A stretch of DNA of 64,000 nucleotides from CBDCFV01 sp963664625 (GTDB lineage: Bacteria; Chloroflexota; Dehalococcoidia; Lucifugimonadales; UBA3495): positions 2,170,001 to 2,234,000 of the forward strand of contig OY761541.1 of NCBI GenBank assembly GCA_963664625.1, written 5' to 3'. The translations under genes were made by a program, and so were the position numbers. This document shows, piece after piece, positions 7,684 through 15,875 of the stretch. The stretch's first letter is position 1. The number at the start of each line of letters is the position of its first letter. Below the pieces are notes generated by a model. That model saw only the letters and a program-made list of their open reading frames with translations, was not told the origin of the DNA and ran no database searches.

Positions 7684-8520
7684 TTAAGACCTTTGATCAT
7701 CGCTACCTGTTGGTTTCACGAACATTGAACGGTATAAGGCAAATCCAGACACAAGTATCGCAACTATGCTTAATATAGTGGCAATCGCGATTGGAATCGA
7801 TAGTGTGAAATTAAACGATTGTGCAGCAACCATCAAAGTAAGCGCGGAAACTATAATGCCAATTACCCCAATAGCGATTAAAGCAAAAGTCGCCATACGG
7901 TCTTTGAGTTGATCGGCATTCCTCGTTGCAGCTTTTGCAATTTCTTCGGTTCGTTCAACACGTTCGATGAGTTCATACGGTGCACTACGTAGGCGGTGAC
8001 GGTCGTGGTCTGCTAGACTCCTGCGCTTTGGAATGAATGGGATTTCGGGGAACTTAGGGTTGTTTTTGAGAGCATTGTATCCATCACTATCTTTGTCAGT
8101 AGTATATACAAAGTCGATAGTGAAAAGTGGTTCGCCACGTTTGAGTACGACATTGCGTTCCGCCAAATTGTAAATAGGGCAGAAAAGCGGACCTTCCCAA
8201 CCTGGGTCTACTTGTGGACCGCCTGTCCAAAGTAATCCCTCGTAAATGTTAGTGACACGAAGGCTCCATCGAGCGATCAAGCCTTCAGGTATTCGCAATG
8301 TCTCACGTGTACTGACCACGGCAACTTGGTGAGGAGCCAACGTGACAGACTCAGACTCAACCAGTGGGTGAGATTCGCCACCGACATGGATCTGCTCTCC
8401 GAGTGTTAACTGGTAACTCGCTGGACGAAGCCGAGAAGGGCAAAACGGGTGAATCATCGCCTTGGACTTGTCCTCCACATCACATAGGCGCAGTATTTCG
8501 TCGGCCAGCAATACAGTCAT
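7684..8520 (-). CDS. dCTP deaminase/dUTPase-fold protein with coiled coil and two membrane helices
   Basis: The N-terminal 150 residues resemble dCTP deaminase (Dcd): SRLRPASYQLTLGEQI, ESVTLAPHQVAVVSTRETLRIPEGLIARWSL, and VDPGWEGPLFCPIYN. In Dcd the last motif carries the catalytic Glu (DPGWxG...LEFYN); here that position is Pro, so deamination looks lost and the domain may only bind nucleotides. A charged coiled coil follows (ERVERTEEIAKAATRNADQL), then two transmembrane segments (about 210-233 and 240-262). Ordinary Dcd enzymes are about 190 residues and soluble. The region is visibly AT-richer than its surroundings, suggesting transfer. The ATG at 8520 is 39 bp after the PurZ-like gene. 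Confidence 0.8.
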   Translation of the reverse strand: MTVLLADEILRLCDVEDKSKAMIHPFCPSRLRPASYQLTLGEQIHVGGESHPLVESESVTLAPHQVAVVSTRETLRIPEGLIARWSLRVTNIYEGLLWTGGPQVDPGWEGPLFCPIYNLAERNVVLKRGEPLFTIDFVYTTDKDSDGYNALKNNPKFPEIPFIPKRRSLADHDRHRLRSAPYELIERVERTEEIAKAATRNADQLKDRMATFALIAIGVIGIIVSALTLMVAAQSFNFTLSIPIAIATILSIVAILVSGFALYRSMFVKPTGSDDQRS

Positions 8521-8559
8521 AGGATTTCACCAAGCGTCATACTCAACCATTGAAGTTAA

Positions 8560-9630
8560 TCAGACTGCCGTCAAGTGAGCTAATTCAACGTTGGATTCGT
8601 CAACCTCTCGCTGGTCGATTATGTGCTCGTTTGTCGGCCCTGTCCCAATCAAGGTCACCGTAATCCCCAATCTGGTCTCCACACGGTCAATGAACTGGTA
8701 GGTATCATATGTCAGGCTGGACCAGTCCGTCGCACCGTAATTCGCATAAGCGAGGTAGTCCGCGCCGTGCAATGCAATCTGTGTGGGGGCGTTGGCGGCG
8801 ACCGCTTGGTCCACTACTGACCAATCGAACCTTGCTACGCGCCTCAGACGCTTGGTTGTGGTGGTGTATTCAGCGATGGGATGGGGATAGCCGCTCTCCC
8901 GTTGGACGTCTACCCAAGTGATTTCGTTTGGTAAAGGCCCCGAGTTTCCGGCTACTCGAATCGGGTACGTTCTAATCGCCATTATCACTTCGTAGTCCCG
9001 AGCGCCGATGCCCGCTTCCCCTAAGAAGCTGTGGGCCGTCGTGTCGCGGCTGGTGCGGTAAGGCCATTCCTCGGCATGGTAAAGGGACAAGCCAAAGCCT
9101 TGGGTGCCTTCAACTACGATTGACCTATCCTGACGGACAGCCGACGCGAGTTCGTCCCGAGCCGACGTAACGAACGGGACTAAGGCCGGGTGGTCCTTAG
9201 CCAGTCGAAAATCCGAGTCGCGGAGTACCCGGCGACTGACTGCGGACCCCACTCCGGTCGTGGTTGACCCCAACCGTTCGGAAAGTTCCAACGTCTTCTC
9301 ATTGGACAAATCCACTTGTTCTATCACCCCGGCATTTCCGTCGATACCAATGCGTTCAGGGTCCAGGCCGCAAATTTCGACTTCCCGAAGGAAAACATCA
9401 GGGTCGATCAACGCTCCAGCCGCCATCAAAAGACGGGTATCTGGATTGATAAACCCCGCGGGCACCTGCCTCAGTTGATAACGCTGACCCCCAACATCGA
9501 CGGTATGCCCTGCATTCGGGCCGCCGCAACGAACCATGTAGTCTACGTCGTCGGTCATCGCAAGGTGTGCGCAGATTTTTCCTTTCCCCTCCGACCCAAA
9601 CTGCCCCCCTACTACTACAGTGATAGACAT
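8560..9630 (-). CDS. Adenylosuccinate synthetase homologue with PurZ-like active-site change
   Basis: PurA-superfamily enzyme of 356 residues, near the archaeal/phage size and well below the usual 430 of bacterial PurA. The P-loop reads GGQFGSEGKGK: residue 13 is Ser where PurA has the catalytic Asp (WGDEGKGK). As I recall, loss of this Asp marks phage PurZ, which joins aspartate to dGMP for 2-aminoadenine synthesis. GGPNAGHT keeps the catalytic His, and TTTTKRLRRVARFD matches the aspartate-binding loop. The base-recognition KLD motif of PurA appears as HGADY. TGAGGAGG precedes the ATG, and a promoter lies at 9707-9735. It may be a PurZ-like enzyme or another nucleotide-succinate synthase; it is unlikely to be the housekeeping PurA. 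Confidence 0.85.
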   Translation of the reverse strand: MSITVVVGGQFGSEGKGKICAHLAMTDDVDYMVRCGGPNAGHTVDVGGQRYQLRQVPAGFINPDTRLLMAAGALIDPDVFLREVEICGLDPERIGIDGNAGVIEQVDLSNEKTLELSERLGSTTTGVGSAVSRRVLRDSDFRLAKDHPALVPFVTSARDELASAVRQDRSIVVEGTQGFGLSLYHAEEWPYRTSRDTTAHSFLGEAGIGARDYEVIMAIRTYPIRVAGNSGPLPNEITWVDVQRESGYPHPIAEYTTTTKRLRRVARFDWSVVDQAVAANAPTQIALHGADYLAYANYGATDWSSLTYDTYQFIDRVETRLGITVTLIGTGPTNEHIIDQREVDESNVELAHLTAV

Positions 9631-9706
9631 GAGCTACCTCCTCACGTAAGGGGTTGAATGTGTCCTGATTTGGAACATCTCCTGATGGTTACTCAAAGTT
9701 TGGGGC

Positions 9707-9735
9707 ATTTTATACCCGATGGCGCGGGGTGACAA
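9707..9735 (-). promoter_or_regulatory. Sigma-70-like promoter of the PurZ-like operon
   Basis: On the minus strand, TTGTCA (9735-9730) and TAAAAT (9712-9707) are spaced by 17 nt, 77 bp before the start codon at 9630. TATAAA overlaps the -10 with 15-nt spacing. This fits independent transcription of the 9630-6925 operon. Confidence 0.5.
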
Positions 9736-9752
9736 TTCCCGATAAGGCACCG

Positions 9753-10556
9753 TCACGAATACGCTTCATCCAGCATCCTGACCTGCTCGGTGGTAAGCTT
9801 CCAGCCGCCTGCGCCGCAGTTTTCGACCGTCCTGGACACGCTGTCCGACTTGGGAATGGCGATGACGTTGGGGCGGGATATGCACCAGTTCAGGGCGATT
9901 TGGGCGCGGGTCTTGCCCAGTTCCTCGGCCAACTGCCCCAGGACTTGGGAACGGCGCGCTGGCATGAACCTGGGCCTGGAGGCCAGGGAGCCGCTGTCCA
10001 GGGGCGTATAAGCGATGATGGTGATGTCGTTCTGCTGGCAGTAAGGCAACAGGTCGCGCTCGATGCGGCGGGTGTTCAGGTTGTAAAGCACCTGGTTGGA
10101 GACGATGGGGTTCCTGGTCATGGCCGCTTGCGCTTCCTGCAGTTCCTTGGTGGAGAAGTTGCTCACCCCGATGTACTTGACCATCCCCCGGTCTACAAGG
10201 GATTCCATGGCCCGCATGGTCTCGGTTATCGGCACGCCGCGGTTGTACCAGTGAATCTGGTACAGGTCCACGCAATCGACGTCCAACAGTCGCAGGCTCT
10301 GCTCGGCGGCCCGCAGCACCTGGTCGTGGCGCAAGTTGCTTCCCAGGACCTTGGTTGCCAGGAAGACCTTGTCCCGAAGGCCGGCTATGGCTTGGCCAAC
10401 CTCGGCCTCGTTGCGGTACATCTCGGCTGTGTCTATCAGCGTCGCGCCCAAAGCTATCCCCTTGCGAAGCGGCTCGTTGCCTCCGCGGTATTTCCAAGTG
10501 CCCAAGCCTATTGCGGGCACCATGACTCCGGTGTTGCCCAGTTCCTTCATTTCCAT
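9753..10556 (-). CDS. Aldo/keto reductase
   Basis: NAD(P)H-dependent oxidoreductase of the aldo/keto reductase superfamily. Catalytic tetrad residues are visible: Asp and Tyr in IDTAEMYRNE, Lys in LATKVLG, and His in LYQIHWY. IGVSNFS and the C-terminal IAIPKSDS (cofactor 2'-phosphate loop) are typical. 268 residues from the ATG at 10556, which follows AAGGAG; a longer in-frame reading up to 10847 runs through a dispersed repeat and lacks support. The carbonyl substrate cannot be inferred. Confidence 0.9.
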   Translation of the reverse strand: MEMKELGNTGVMVPAIGLGTWKYRGGNEPLRKGIALGATLIDTAEMYRNEAEVGQAIAGLRDKVFLATKVLGSNLRHDQVLRAAEQSLRLLDVDCVDLYQIHWYNRGVPITETMRAMESLVDRGMVKYIGVSNFSTKELQEAQAAMTRNPIVSNQVLYNLNTRRIERDLLPYCQQNDITIIAYTPLDSGSLASRPRFMPARRSQVLGQLAEELGKTRAQIALNWCISRPNVIAIPKSDSVSRTVENCGAGGWKLTTEQVRMLDEAYS

Positions 10557-10588
10557 TGTGAATGGACTCCTTGACCCCAGTGCATATA

Positions 10589-10612
10589 GATTCTCGCCTG
10601 CGCGGGAATGAC
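10589..10612. repeat. Dispersed palindromic repeat
   Basis: A copy of the window-wide repeat (TTCTCGCCTGCGCGGGAA core) upstream of the aldo/keto reductase gene. Confidence 0.8.
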
Positions 10613-10755
10613 GAATTGGGGTGGGATTTGTCTTGGGCACGTCCTTTGCAAAGGACGTGCCGGCTTCTACAGCGTGGTGCATGGAACTATGGTATAACAG
10701 TTCCGGCGGCTGCAATAACCCGCAGCCGCGGCTCAAATTATTGTGAGGTGGACCA

Positions 10756-11181
10756 ATGGATTTCGAAGAAGCCCGTCCCTTTCTGGAAGCTAACCACCAA
10801 GGAGTAATCTCGACCATACAGCCCAACGGCAACATCCAGAACAGCATCGTCGTCTGCGGCGCCTACGAAGGCAACGCTGCCTTCGTAGCCGTTCACGGCA
10901 ACTCGCGGAAGGTGCATAACCTGCGCCGCAACCCCAACTGCACGGTGTTGACCGTTACCCCCAACTGGCGCAATTGCATCGCGGTCGAGGGTCAAGCCCG
11001 CTTGCTGGACTACCGCAACACCGACCCGGAGGAGTTCCGGGTGCTGCTGCGCGAGGTATACCGTGCCTGCGGCGACAAGGACCATCCCGACTGGGAGGAG
11101 TACGACCGCGCCATGGTGGAGCAGGATGCGGTGATAGTCTTCGTCAGTCCCGACAACGTGTACGGGTTTATCCGCGGCTGA
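10756..11181 (+). CDS. Pyridoxamine 5'-phosphate oxidase-fold flavoprotein
   Basis: A 141-residue split-barrel protein of the PNPOx/F420-binding type. The order ANHQGVISTIQPNGNIQNSIV, then AFVAVHGNSRKVHNLRRNPNCTVLTV, then AVEGQARLLD, is typical of small FMN- or F420-dependent oxidoreductases that reduce unsaturated or quinone-like substrates, and of haem-degrading relatives. GAGGTGG precedes the ATG. The cofactor (FMN or F420) cannot be decided from the sequence; F420 would be plausible because a luciferase-like monooxygenase also occurs in the window. Confidence 0.82.
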   Translation: MDFEEARPFLEANHQGVISTIQPNGNIQNSIVVCGAYEGNAAFVAVHGNSRKVHNLRRNPNCTVLTVTPNWRNCIAVEGQARLLDYRNTDPEEFRVLLREVYRACGDKDHPDWEEYDRAMVEQDAVIVFVSPDNVYGFIRG

Positions 11182-11212
11182 AGACCGGGATTTGGATACC
11201 CGCCATACTTTC

Positions 11213-12256
11213 CTATTGAGGTAGATACAACGAGGCGTCCGACAGGTTGACCAAGTCGCCTCGTTGGTTAATGCCCCTGACCCGGCACTCGACCATGCCG
11301 CCTCCCCGGCTGTCTCCCGGAAGCGCGGGCTGCTTGGCTGTCACCTCCCCCTGAAGGGTCACGGTGTCGCCGACCCGGAAAGGTTCGATGGCGCGCATCA
11401 GCAGACTGCCGCCCTGGTGGAAGGCGCTGAGGGGGAAGGACCGTTGCAGCATCTGGTCGACGTATGACATTGCCGCCGGGCCGGACGCCACGATGCCGCT
11501 GAATATGTTCTGCTTGGCGAACTCCTCGTCGGTGTGGATGTTGCTGGAAGGTGGGCCGCCGGCTAGCCTGAACGCGTCCTTGCGGTTTATGACCTGCTGG
11601 CTCTCCGATACGGAAAGGGACGCCAGTCCGTCCCCTATGGAAACGGCGTCGAAGGACTCTAGAAGCGTAGCGTCGGAAGACTGAGGCGCCAGGTCAGCCG
11701 GTGTTTCGGCGGATTGGGGCGTCCCCCGGTCTCCCGGCGCGGCCCCCGCATCGGAGCGCGGGGCAGGCTTCTGGCCCGGCGCGTAATCGAAGATGCAGGT
11801 GTAATCGTACTGGGCGACTGCTTCCCCGTCTTGGTTGGTCGCTTCCACCCGGAAGACGACGAAACGATTGCCCCTCCGCTCATACTTTTCCAGCACCCGC
11901 CGGGTGGCGGTAATAGTATCCCCCGGCCTGGCCGGATGGGACCAGCGCACTTCGCACTTGGCGAAGGGCGTCTGCCGGCGGGCGGTTGCCGACCTTTCGA
12001 ACGCCGTAAACCCGTTGACCTCGGCTATGTCCTCCCGCATCAGCGGCGCGTAGCTCAGGACCATGGTGGGCATCGCTACTATCCCGCCGTCGTACTCCCC
12101 GCTCACTCCCGCGCGCTGGAACCGGGCATCGAGGTTCTGGGACGCCAGCGCGAACTCGGTGATTAACTCAGGGGTAAGACACACAGTGGTTTCAGGCCCC
12201 GCTTGCCCCGGTTGCACCGCGTCAAAGTCCCACAGTCTTTCCTGTTGGGTTGCCAT
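11213..12256 (-). CDS. MaoC-like protein with two hot-dog domains
   Basis: Two hot-dog folds in one 347-residue chain, as in enoyl-CoA hydratase 2 and some acyl dehydratases. The first (about 1-160) contains AMPTMVLSYAPLM and a segment ending YDYTCIFDY. A Pro/Ala/Ser-rich linker (about 160-200) follows. The second contains NIHTDEEFAKQNIFSGIVASGP, close to the MaoC hydratase motif (N-x-H-x-D at the catalytic loop), and ends VNLSDASLYLPQ. GGAGG lies 9 nt before the ATG. Probably acts on an acyl-CoA or related thioester; the substrate is unknown. Confidence 0.83.
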   Translation of the reverse strand: MATQQERLWDFDAVQPGQAGPETTVCLTPELITEFALASQNLDARFQRAGVSGEYDGGIVAMPTMVLSYAPLMREDIAEVNGFTAFERSATARRQTPFAKCEVRWSHPARPGDTITATRRVLEKYERRGNRFVVFRVEATNQDGEAVAQYDYTCIFDYAPGQKPAPRSDAGAAPGDRGTPQSAETPADLAPQSSDATLLESFDAVSIGDGLASLSVSESQQVINRKDAFRLAGGPPSSNIHTDEEFAKQNIFSGIVASGPAAMSYVDQMLQRSFPLSAFHQGGSLLMRAIEPFRVGDTVTLQGEVTAKQPALPGDSRGGGMVECRVRGINQRGDLVNLSDASLYLPQ

Positions 12257-12604
12257 AGGATAACCACCTCCGGTAGTTTTCGGGCTGCTCGCCGACTTTC
12301 TCCACGTCCATCACGGAGTGTCATTCCGTGTCATTCGAAGGACCCAAGGTCTCCTCATAGCGGCCTCCTCATTGTTAATGGTTTATTGCAACATGTAAAC
12401 AACCATCTGTCATTCAAGACGCCGGGCAAGACGCCGGAGTTATAAACGGTAGAGTTAGTGAGGCAATGAAACGGTTGGATGGAGGGAAGAAGCTGACACG
12501 CGGCCCTTGACACTTGGGATTGCAACTCAATAGCTTGGATAACGAAGGGACGGACCCAGGCGGAAGCCGGTCGGTCTCGCTACTTTTTCAGGAGGTGTAC
12601 CAAG
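12257..12604. other. 348-bp spacer before the phage island
   Basis: No gene seen. It contains a short direct repeat (two copies of GACGCCGG near 12419-12437) and the promoter-like site listed separately. If the phage island has a left attachment site, it would lie here, but I could not match one to the right side. Confidence 0.5.
12507..12536 (+). promoter_or_regulatory. Candidate promoter of the phage island
   Basis: A perfect TTGACA (12507-12512) is followed after 18 nt by TAGCTT (12531-12536), 68 bp before the TTG start of the zinc-ribbon gene. The -10 match is weak. Confidence 0.4.
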
Positions 12605-12793
12605 TTGAAGTGCCGAAGTTGTGAGTCTACCCGGTTGATCCGGTTGGACAAGAAGGAGGCCAACGACCATGACGTGTATCGCTGCCGGGCGTGCGGTCAC
12701 CTGTTCAGCCCCGGCGATTCCCCAAGCGCCGTATCCCCTACCCACTCGCGCACAGTGGCGGTCCAACCGGGTTATCGGACGAGGGAGCGGTAG
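12605..12793 (+). CDS. Small zinc-ribbon protein
   Basis: A 62-residue protein with two CxxC knuckles: KCRSCES at residues 2-8 and YRCRACGHLF near 27-36, spaced as in a zinc ribbon. The initiator is TTG at 12605, with a strong AGGAGG nine nt upstream. It ends just 5 bp before the likely GTG start of the terminase gene, so the two are probably one transcript. Small zinc-ribbon proteins of this kind often bind nucleic acid; here it may be a phage regulator or packaging accessory, which is inference. Confidence 0.7.
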   Translation: MKCRSCESTRLIRLDKKEANDHDVYRCRACGHLFSPGDSPSAVSPTHSRTVAVQPGYRTRER

Positions 12794-12798
12794 AGAGT

Positions 12799-14154
12799 GT
12801 GGGAGCCGCAGTGGTTGAGCGGTTGCATCCGGTAGAATTTGCGAGAGACATTTTGCAAGTAGGTGTGTGGAGCAAACAGGAAGAGGTGTTGGACGCATTG
12901 GTCAGGAATCGCCGGGTCGCGGTGAAGTCCGGCAACGGGCTGGGCAAGGGATATTGTGCTGCGGTGGCGGCGCTATGGTTCCTCTATTGCCACGACCCGG
13001 CGATAGTTTTGACCACGGCGCCCACCTTTCGGCAGGTGCGCCACATTCTCTGGCGGCAAATCCGCAGTCTGTACCGCAGGGCTGCGGACGTATTGGGCGG
13101 AAGGATGCTGGATACCAGGTGGGAACTGGCCGATGACAGGTACGCCATCGGCCTGTCCGCCGATACGGCGGACCAATTCCAAGGATTCCACAGCCCCAAC
13201 ATGTTCATCATAGTGGATGAAGCCGAGGGCGTCAGCGACGAAATATATGTAGCTATCGAGGCGGTGATGACCTCCGCCACGCCTCGGTTGCTGCTCATCG
13301 GCAATCCCACCGGCATGGATGGAGCGTTTCGCCGGGCTTTCTACGAAGAAAGGAGCATTTACTACACGGTGACCATTTCCGCCCTGGACAGCCCCAACGT
13401 AATAGCCGGGGAAGTGGTTATCCCGGGGCTGGCTACCGCTGATTGGGTTGAGGAACGGCGGTTGGCCTGGGGGGAGGAAGACCCGGTTTTCCGGTCGCGG
13501 ATATTGGGAGAATTTTCGGAAAATTCCGATGACACCCTTATCAGGCTGTCCGACATCGAAGCTGCCGCCCGCAGGCATTTGCTCGGACCGGTGGGGTCCC
13601 ACATGCCGGACCACCCGGGGCGGGAAGAGGTGGTGATGGCCGTCGACGTGGCCCGATTCGGTTCAGACCGCAGCGTAATCCTATCCCGGCGGGGCAACTA
13701 CGTAGAGGATATCTTCACCTTCCGCAAGTTGGACACGATGCAGTTCGCTGCGAAGGTAGCGGCAGCAATCAAGGAATATGGTCCGGCGCGGGTGTACATC
13801 GATGAAATCGGCGTCGGCGCCGGGGTTGTCGACCGTTTGAAAGAGGAGGGCTTTCCGGTGCAAGGGATTAACGTGGCCCTCCGGGCCAAGCAGGCCGGTC
13901 AGTTCACCAACTTGAGGGCGGAAGGATATTGGCGGCTACGGGAGTTGTTCGCGGCGGGGGCCATTGCCATCCCCAACGACAGCGAGTTGATGGGAGAGTT
14001 GGCGGCTTTGCGGTACCACTACGACAAAATGCAGAGGCTGTCTTTGGAGAGCAAAGATAACATGAAAAAAAGAGGGCTGTCGTCGCCCGACAAAGCCGAT
14101 GCGTTGATGCTTGCCTTTGTGGAGCGACCGCCACGCCCCCGGATATGGACATGA
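12799..14154 (+). CDS. Phage terminase large subunit (TerL)
   Basis: DNA-packaging motor ATPase plus nuclease. From the GTG at 12799 (452 residues): deviant Walker A VKSGNGLGKG near residues 42-51, TTAPTFRQVRHILW, Walker B MFIIVDEAEG near 135-144, and coupling motif LLLIGNPTG. The RNase H-like nuclease follows, with acidic residues in VAVDVARFGSD, VYIDEIGVGAG and SPDKADAL. GGGAG lies upstream of the GTG; the open frame extends to 12691 but there overlaps the zinc-ribbon gene. All catalytic motifs look intact. No small terminase was recognised, and the portal gene follows after 27 bp. Confidence 0.9.
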   Translation: MGAAVVERLHPVEFARDILQVGVWSKQEEVLDALVRNRRVAVKSGNGLGKGYCAAVAALWFLYCHDPAIVLTTAPTFRQVRHILWRQIRSLYRRAADVLGGRMLDTRWELADDRYAIGLSADTADQFQGFHSPNMFIIVDEAEGVSDEIYVAIEAVMTSATPRLLLIGNPTGMDGAFRRAFYEERSIYYTVTISALDSPNVIAGEVVIPGLATADWVEERRLAWGEEDPVFRSRILGEFSENSDDTLIRLSDIEAAARRHLLGPVGSHMPDHPGREEVVMAVDVARFGSDRSVILSRRGNYVEDIFTFRKLDTMQFAAKVAAAIKEYGPARVYIDEIGVGAGVVDRLKEEGFPVQGINVALRAKQAGQFTNLRAEGYWRLRELFAAGAIAIPNDSELMGELAALRYHYDKMQRLSLESKDNMKKRGLSSPDKADALMLAFVERPPRPRIWT

Positions 14155-14181
14155 GCCGGAATACAACAGAGGAGACTCTAT

Positions 14182-15528
14182 ATGCCCAACCTTTCAGAGA
14201 ATCCTGGTAATCCCGATGCGGCCAAGGGTGGCGTTTTGGGCCTGTGGCACAAGCTGAGGCGGCAGACCGGGACCGGATTGGCCCCGAATGTGGACGTCGC
14301 CGCATCGGACTTGGCCGGCCGGACCCCCGTCACGCAACGGGCCAACCGCGCGTCCGCCGCCGACCTGGACTGGTTCGACGAAGCAGGGCCCGGACGCGGC
14401 TCTGAGTGGGCCCGGCCGGGTTACGGCGCCTACTATACCTCCTCGGTCCCCGTCTACGCCGCCGTCAGACTGCGGGCCGAGGCATTGTCCCGCCCCGCCG
14501 TTGTGGTCCACCGGCGCACCGCCGAGGGGCTGGGACAGCCGGTGCTTCGCAGTCATCCCATGCAACAGGTCCTCGACCGGGTGAACCCTTGGTTCACTCG
14601 CGGGGACTTGTGGCGGGCGACGGAGATATACCTGAGTCTCTGGGGATCGGCTTTCTGGGCCTTGGAGAGGGACGAGCAAGGGCGTCGGGAATTCTGGCCT
14701 CTCAGGCCCGACCGGATGAACATCGTCCCCGACCGTCGCCGCTATATCCGGGGCTTCGTCTACATGGGCCGCAACGGGCCGGTGGCTTATACCCCCGACG
14801 AGATATTATGGCTGCGCTACTTCAATCCGTTGGGCGAGTATGCTGGTTTGTCGCCCTTGGCGCCGGCGCGGTTGTCGGTGGACATGGGCAAGGAGGCCCT
14901 GCGGTTCAACCGCAATTTCCTCAGCAACTCGGCTCGCCCCGACTTCGTGATGTTGACCAACGACACCATGACCGAGGCCGAGATTGAAGACTTCTACGAG
15001 CGTTGGGAGGCCCGCTACCAGGGCCTAACCAACCCCCACCGTCCGGCCATCGCCAGCTTCGTCAGCGACATCAAGACGCTGGGCTTCAGCCACCGCGACA
15101 TGGACTTCATCCAAGGACTGCGGTGGAGCCTGGAAGAGGTGAGCCGGGCCTACGGCGTGCCCAAGCCGTTGCTGTCCGACCTGGAGCGGGCCACCTACGC
15201 CAACGTGAACGCGGCGGAGCGCATCTTCTGGCGTAACACGATGATACCGGAAATGGGTTTCCTGGAGGACCAGTTGAACCAGCAGTTGCTGCCCCGGTTC
15301 GGCTATCCCGACCTGGCCGTCAAGTTCGACATCAGCGAAATCGAGGCGCTGCGCGAGGACGAAAACAGCCGCGTCTCTCGGGAGGTCCAACTACTGGACC
15401 GGGGCGTCCTGACCATCAACGAGGTGCGCCGCTCCCGCAACCTGCCCGACGTGCCGTGGGGGAATACGTGGAGCAAAGCGCCGGCGGGCGGTTCGCCGAC
15501 GACGGGCGGGGAACCGGCATCACTGTAG
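14182..15528 (+). CDS. HK97-family phage portal protein
   Basis: Portal vertex protein through which DNA enters the capsid. The 448-residue chain has the family's order: SSVPVYAAVRLRAEALSRPAV near 95-115, HPMQQVLDRVNPW, PLRPDRMNIV, DEILWLRYFNP, EAL-FNRNFLSNSARPD, and the late YGVPKPLLSDLERATYANVNAAERIFW. The C-terminus is Gly/Pro/Thr-rich. It starts 27 bp after the terminase gene. No capsid protease, major capsid or tail gene follows; the next genes are a toxin-antitoxin-like pair and then a peptidase gene on the other strand. Confidence 0.92.
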   Translation: MPNLSENPGNPDAAKGGVLGLWHKLRRQTGTGLAPNVDVAASDLAGRTPVTQRANRASAADLDWFDEAGPGRGSEWARPGYGAYYTSSVPVYAAVRLRAEALSRPAVVVHRRTAEGLGQPVLRSHPMQQVLDRVNPWFTRGDLWRATEIYLSLWGSAFWALERDEQGRREFWPLRPDRMNIVPDRRRYIRGFVYMGRNGPVAYTPDEILWLRYFNPLGEYAGLSPLAPARLSVDMGKEALRFNRNFLSNSARPDFVMLTNDTMTEAEIEDFYERWEARYQGLTNPHRPAIASFVSDIKTLGFSHRDMDFIQGLRWSLEEVSRAYGVPKPLLSDLERATYANVNAAERIFWRNTMIPEMGFLEDQLNQQLLPRFGYPDLAVKFDISEIEALREDENSRVSREVQLLDRGVLTINEVRRSRNLPDVPWGNTWSKAPAGGSPTTGGEPASL

Positions 15529-15535
15529 TAGGGTA

Positions 15536-15874
15536 ATGTTGTACAATGACCGTATGGTTAATACTGGTGATCCAAAATTGAGTATGAGTACGCGTGTCCT
15601 TCCTGCCCATTACTCTTGGGACAACGCTTGGGAGTTGGTCAGCGACCTGCCTGTTGAAATGCAGACCTCTGACGACCATATAGTGGCCACTACCAACCTG
15701 TCTACCGAGGAGTACGGGATTGGGGCTACGGTTGAAGAGGCCATATTCGACTTGGTGACCTCGTTGAGCGACTATTTTGAGTCGTTGAAAGATTATGAAG
15801 GAAGGCTCGGTCCGTCGGAAACTGAGGACTTGAAAATCCTGCGTCGCCTCATCCGCCCGATAACCGCTACATAG
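15536..15874 (+). CDS. HicB-like antitoxin
   Basis: Up to 112 residues (starts also possible at 15554 and 15584). The segment DHIVATTNLSTEEYGIGATVEEAIFDLVTSLSDY resembles the partially degraded RNase H-like HicB fold, where a Y-G-x-G-x-T-x-EEA-x-x-L motif is common. The tail LKILRRLIRP could be the remainder of a DNA-binding or dimerisation part. TACAAT at 15542-15547 could be the -10 of a promoter if translation starts at 15584. It is followed 1 bp later by the HicA-like gene. Partner arrangement and fold support an antitoxin; the precise family is less certain. Confidence 0.6.
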   Translation: MLYNDRMVNTGDPKLSMSTRVLPAHYSWDNAWELVSDLPVEMQTSDDHIVATTNLSTEEYGIGATVEEAIFDLVTSLSDYFESLKDYEGRLGPSETEDLKILRRLIRPITAT

Positions 15875-15875
15875 C

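Noticed and set aside
8560..9630. Housekeeping purA
   Set aside because: It is short for bacterial PurA, lacks the catalytic Asp and the KLD base-recognition motif, and sits in an AT-rich operon with non-purine genes. A tree is needed to settle this.
10557..10847. N-terminal extension of the aldo/keto reductase
   Set aside because: It would run through a dispersed repeat and the divergent gene's leader; the ATG at 10556 has a good ribosome site and matches family length.
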